Program-made: the position numbers and the translations under genes | From: Antrodiella citrinella | Lineage: Eukaryota; Basidiomycota; Agaricomycetes; Polyporales; Steccherinaceae | Direction of reading: 5' to 3' | NCBI GenBank assembly: GCA_004802725.1 | Contig: SGPM01000413.1 | Span: forward strand, 1 to 21,176 | Length of the DNA: 21,176 nt | Shown here: positions 18,428 to 21,176 of the stretch, in pieces | How positions within the stretch are numbered: the stretch's first letter is position 1 | How the letters are laid out: each line of letters opens with the position of its first letter | The notes under the pieces: model-generated | The model's input: the letters and a program-made list of their open reading frames with translations, nothing else | The model's database searches: none | Told to the model about the DNA's origin: nothing

Positions 18428-18780
18428 ATTGCGTTCACCTTTCTATTGCGTCCCCCATTGCTACGTTCACCTTCTATTGNGTTCNCTGCGTTTACTGNGT
18501 TTCTACTGCGTTCCTTGCGTTTACTGCGTTTTTACTGCGTTTCTTGCGTTTCCTGNGTTTTCTACTGCGTTTCCCTCGTTCCCCTCGTCGCGTTTTACCC
18601 TTCGAACACGGTCCGATCCCTCCGAGGCCATCCCCTTGCCTACACGGGAAGTCCGAGTTTCATATCTCGGACTTCGCCAGAGCCATTAGCGCGGATCTTG
18701 GACCCTCCCGGACCCCCTCGGACCCCCATCGGACCTCATCGGACACTCTCGGACCTATTTCGGGCCTCTCCCTTACACTC
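18428..18780 (+). repeat. Leader duplication, copy 1 (TACTGCGTTT-rich)
   Basis: Starts ATTGCGTTCACCTT, continues with many TACTGCGTTT/TTGCGTTT words, and ends in TCGGACC-rich sequence. The same order recurs at about 19435-19790, roughly 1 kb downstream. Open frames through here have biased composition and are not considered genes. Confidence 0.65.
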
Positions 18781-19434
18781 CTTTCTACGTTCGAGTACCT
18801 CGGCCTACCTCTACGACTCCTCCCCAAACGCCCTTACGTGGTACCCCTCTGCCAGGAGTTCTCCCATTTGTTGGGTGTGTTCTCCCGCGCTTAGGAGCCC
18901 GTCCGGTGCATCATTTGTGGAGCCCACCGCGAGGGGTGTAAAGGTTTTAAGTTTGCCAGGACTCCCCCTATCATTCCTTATCATCACAATCTTTCGAGTC
19001 ATAGAGATCGCGGGTCGCTGCTGCGCGTACCGCGTGCGTTGTACGTTTATTCTCGGACCTTGCGCCCTACGATCGACGGCCCCGGACCGCATTTTAGAGA
19101 CGATCGATCGGACTCTACGGTCTATCGATCACGCTCTGGAGTTCAGCGGATATAGCAGCACACGTCGCCACCTCTCCGGAAATAGCTCAGTGCTTACAGT
19201 ACGCACTCCCGCTCATTAATCTCGGGTATCCTCGGACCTCGTAGATCCCGCTCGGCCTACCAGTACAGGCATACTACGACTTTAGCTATCTATTTCGTGA
19301 AATCCCTTCGCTCTTTTCATCAGGACCGCTTCCCTTTTGCCCAGATTCGATTCCTCCCAGCTTCTGCTCCTACCTCCGCATTTCCGAGCTTCCTCCCCGC
19401 CTACTGCGTTCTTCGTTGTCCTGCATTCGATCTT

Positions 19435-19790
19435 ATTGCGTTCACCTTCGATTGTGTTCCGAGTTGCTACTTTTGTCTTCTACTGCGTTCGTTGCATTTG
19501 CTGCGTTTCTACAGTTTCTCTGCGTTTATCGCGTTTTTACCGGTTTCGTCGCTTCGTTTGACGTTCTCGTTATTTCTCAGCCCCTTCGTTCTCTTCTCCC
19601 CTACCCCGTTATCGATCCGAGAAAATTATCGAGACTCTCTAGCCCCTCCGAGCCGCGCCCCGGACCACCCTTGGTACTCCTACACAGTGTTCTAGTGGGC
19701 TACCGAGAGCCACACCGGACGCTCTTGGATCCCGTTCGAAATCCTTCGGACCTCTTTCGGACTCCTTCGGACCTCTTTGGAACTATCCCA
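19435..19790 (+). repeat. Leader duplication, copy 2
   Basis: Diverged second copy of 18428-18780, with the same start word ATTGCGTTCACCTT, a CTGCGTTT-rich core and a TTCGGACCTCTTTCGGAC end. The two imply an old internal duplication of about 1 kb in the LTR/leader. Confidence 0.6.
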
Positions 19791-20200
19791 GTGCTATTGC
19801 CAAGTCCTGGTAACCTCACCGTTCCGTCTCGCACCATTTCCGATATCGATAACCGCAGGACCCAGCTTGTTCGTCTTCACCTGGGACTCCCTCGAATCAC
19901 CTTCGGACCTCTTTCGGACATCTTCGGACCCATTTAGGACTACCCCAGTGCTACTACCAAGTACAAAGAACATCACCGATCAGTCTCGCACCATCGCCGA
20001 TCGCGACAGCCGTAGAGCCCAGCCTGTCCGCCCCAGCCGCCGTTTCACGTTCTATACTGCTCAGAGCTACTTCGGACCCCCTTCGGAGCTATTTCGGACC
20101 CTCATAGTTCTATTACGGAGTACACGAGACATCACCGCTCCATCCTGCATCATTTCCAACACCGACCTCCACAGAATCTAGTTCGTCCTTCACATCCCCC
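19745..20200 (+). repeat. Three tandem units of about 155-165 bp in the leader
   Basis: Units start near 19745, 19903 and 20068. Each runs CTTCGGACC...TTCGGA, ACTA(T/C)CCCAGTGCTA or equivalent, CCAAGT/GGAGTAC, ACATCACCG, TCTCGCACCAT or TCCTGCATCAT, and a CCGAT/ACCGAC block. The third unit is most diverged and leads into the gag start region. Confidence 0.7.
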
Positions 20201-20274
20201 TGCTGCCCACTCGATTGCGTCCGGAAAATCTTCGAGCCTTACGCGAACCTCTCGGGTGCCTTCTACTACCAGCT

Positions 20275-21033
20275 ATGTTGCCTACGCAGATGCCTCTGCG
20301 CAGCAGCCGCAGTGCTCCGACCTTCGATCCGGCTCGTCCGACCACCATAGGGAACTTCTTCGATGATGTAGAGGAGCTCCTAGAACATTGCGGCATCCGA
20401 GACGCGACTTTATCGAAACGATGGGCATGCCGATACGAGCCCTCGGAGCATACAGACCGATGGAAAAGTGTCCCGGAGTATAGTGACGCCTCCAAGACAT
20501 TCCCGGAGTTCAAGGCGGCCATATTCGCCCAGTATCCCGGTGCAGACGGAGCGAAGAAGTACATCAGGGAGGACTTGGATTTATTCGTGGACCAATGGCG
20601 TGTGAAAGGAGTTCGGAGCGAAAGAGACTATGCGGAGTTGTATCGGGGGTACTCGGACATCACCAGCGCCCTCCTGCAGGACAAGTTGATGGGCGAAAAT
20701 GACACCGCCTTCGTTCTTTTTCGGGCGTTCACCGAGTCGCAGGCGGCCACCATCCGAGACCAGCTACGTCTGAAGAATCCCGACAAGCGAAGAGGTTATG
20801 CGTTCCCTCTAGCGGATGTACACTCGGCTGCGCTTTGGCTGTTTCAAGACGAACGAACCGATCCCGCTCTGGTTTCGTGTCCGTCAGCGGCGGTCACTGC
20901 TACCATACCTTCGGTCCCATCGTTCCCCGCTTCGACACCTCTCCCGGACGCTCCGATCGACTCCGAGATGGTCGTCATGACGCGCGAAGATTTATACGCC
21001 TTCTTCGAGGCCCTCGCTGAGAGTCAAGTTTGA
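20275..21033 (+). CDS. Gypsy-type gag (252 aa)
   Basis: Capsid-like protein of a Ty3/Gypsy-type element. It contains the pattern familiar from Agaricomycete Gypsy gags: SAPTFDPARP near the N-terminus, then FFDDVEELLEHC, KRWACRYEP, WKSVPEYSDASKTFPEFK, QYPGA, LYRGYSDITSALLQ, AFVLFRAF and YAFPLADVHSAALWLF. A short Ser/Pro linker and a C-terminal TREDLYAFFEALAESQV follow. Start ATG 20275 is the first ATG in the frame (next in-frame ATG at 20290). No CCHC zinc knuckle and no fused protease or pol are present; the frame stops at 21033. That is shorter than a gag-pol ORF, so it is either a gag-only non-autonomous element or an element whose pol lies outside the window. Confidence 0.82.
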   Translation: MLPTQMPLRSSRSAPTFDPARPTTIGNFFDDVEELLEHCGIRDATLSKRWACRYEPSEHTDRWKSVPEYSDASKTFPEFKAAIFAQYPGADGAKKYIREDLDLFVDQWRVKGVRSERDYAELYRGYSDITSALLQDKLMGENDTAFVLFRAFTESQAATIRDQLRLKNPDKRRGYAFPLADVHSAALWLFQDERTDPALVSCPSAAVTATIPSVPSFPASTPLPDAPIDSEMVVMTREDLYAFFEALAESQV

Positions 21034-21143
21034 TTGGTCCATTTCGATACTCCTTCCACCACTTGCTATGCTACTCTACCAACCTCCGATACCCTTCGAT
21101 TGCGCTCCGATCGCTGTCCCGACTTACTCGTGCGTACATACGG

Positions 21144-21176
21144 TAGACCGGGGACGGTCTAGATTTCAGTTGGGGG
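21144..21176 (+). other. GGGA-loop hairpin and G-run at the element tail
   Basis: TAGACCG-GGGA-CGGTCTA (21144-21161) is a perfect 7-bp stem with a 4-nt loop, followed after 10 bases by GGGGG at the window edge. The GGGGACGG core followed by a G-run resembles what precedes the 3' LTR in fungal Gypsy elements (from memory), so it may be the polypurine-tract region. Confidence 0.45.

Larger units (their letters stand above)
17824..21176 (+). mobile_element. Gypsy-type LTR element, gag-bearing, right end not reached
   Basis: Begins TGATGAGACCCACGG exactly where Copia homology ends. A repeat-rich, pyrimidine-biased LTR/leader of about 2.4 kb is followed by a Gypsy-type gag (20275-21033) and a 143-bp tail ending G-rich at the window edge. 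The 5' LTR must start at or near 17824; its 3' end and the primer-binding site could not be recognised. No protease, RT or integrase lies within the window. Confidence 0.65.

Noticed and set aside
18281..19219. 312-aa plus-strand frame before the Gypsy-type gag
   Set aside because: Translation is repetitive (Phe/Leu/Arg/Ser from TTCTACTGCGTTT-type repeats), contains ambiguous bases, and spans the LTR promoter and leader. It is better explained as low-complexity leader sequence.
19777..20181. 134-aa plus-strand frame directly upstream of gag
   Set aside because: It is a read-through of three tandem ~160-bp repeats and has no domain. The gag start at 20275 is in a frame supported by family similarity.
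1..21176. tRNA or rRNA genes
   Set aside because: No T-loop-like GGTTCRA box with a plausible cloverleaf, and no recognisable rRNA segment was found on either strand by eye.

Overview
The window looks like nuclear DNA of a filamentous basidiomycete, most likely an Agaricomycete. The evidence is dense, short GT-AG introns (mostly 49-67 nt, many with CTNAY-type branch sites), a KDZ-family transposase with a CxC2-type cysteine cluster, fungal-type Copia and Gypsy proteins, and a large orphan protein family that I know from mushroom genomes. No single-copy housekeeping gene is visible. Essentially every base belongs to a mobile element, and the elements are nested in one another.

Layout. (1) A Ty1/Copia retrotransposon lies on the minus strand and is split in two. 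Its gag is at 14534-16042, and its protease, integrase and reverse-transcriptase start are at 1-2037, running off the left edge. (2) The split is filled by a DNA transposon of about 12.5 kb (2043-14528). It has long imperfect terminal inverted repeats of about 0.9-1.0 kb whose outermost 63 bp are perfect. It carries four genes: a KDZ transposase (9700-13496, +, 10 exons, about 1102 aa, open throughout); a small protein with a C-terminal RNase H1 N-terminal/viroplasmin-type domain (7023-7902, +, 4 exons, about 236 aa); a 722-aa orphan-family protein (3666-6204, -, 8 exons); and a short relative of that protein's N-terminus (6458-6767, -). (3) Upstream of the Copia gag, on the minus strand, is a 442-bp LTR (16090-16531). 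It is preceded by the RT/RNase H end of a second Copia copy (16539-17823), so two Copia copies sit head-to-tail and share one LTR. (4) Homology of that second copy stops exactly at 17824, where a third element begins with TG. This is a Gypsy-type element on the plus strand with a repeat-rich LTR/leader of about 2.4 kb and a gag gene (20275-21033). A G-rich, hairpin-bearing tail after the gag suggests the element may encode gag only.

How it fits together. The order of events is readable: a tandem Copia array formed first, the KDZ element then landed between gag and protease of one copy, and the Gypsy-type element landed in the RT of the other. The KDZ element is the part most likely to be a working system. 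Its transposase keeps the candidate D-D-E residues and cysteine cluster. Both ends are present and carry duplicated subterminal blocks rich in TAAAAC/GTAAAA words. Between the transposase and the left arm are two cargo modules whose families are usually listed only as hypothetical proteins in mushroom genomes. All family assignments come from reading the translations and from memory; no search was run.
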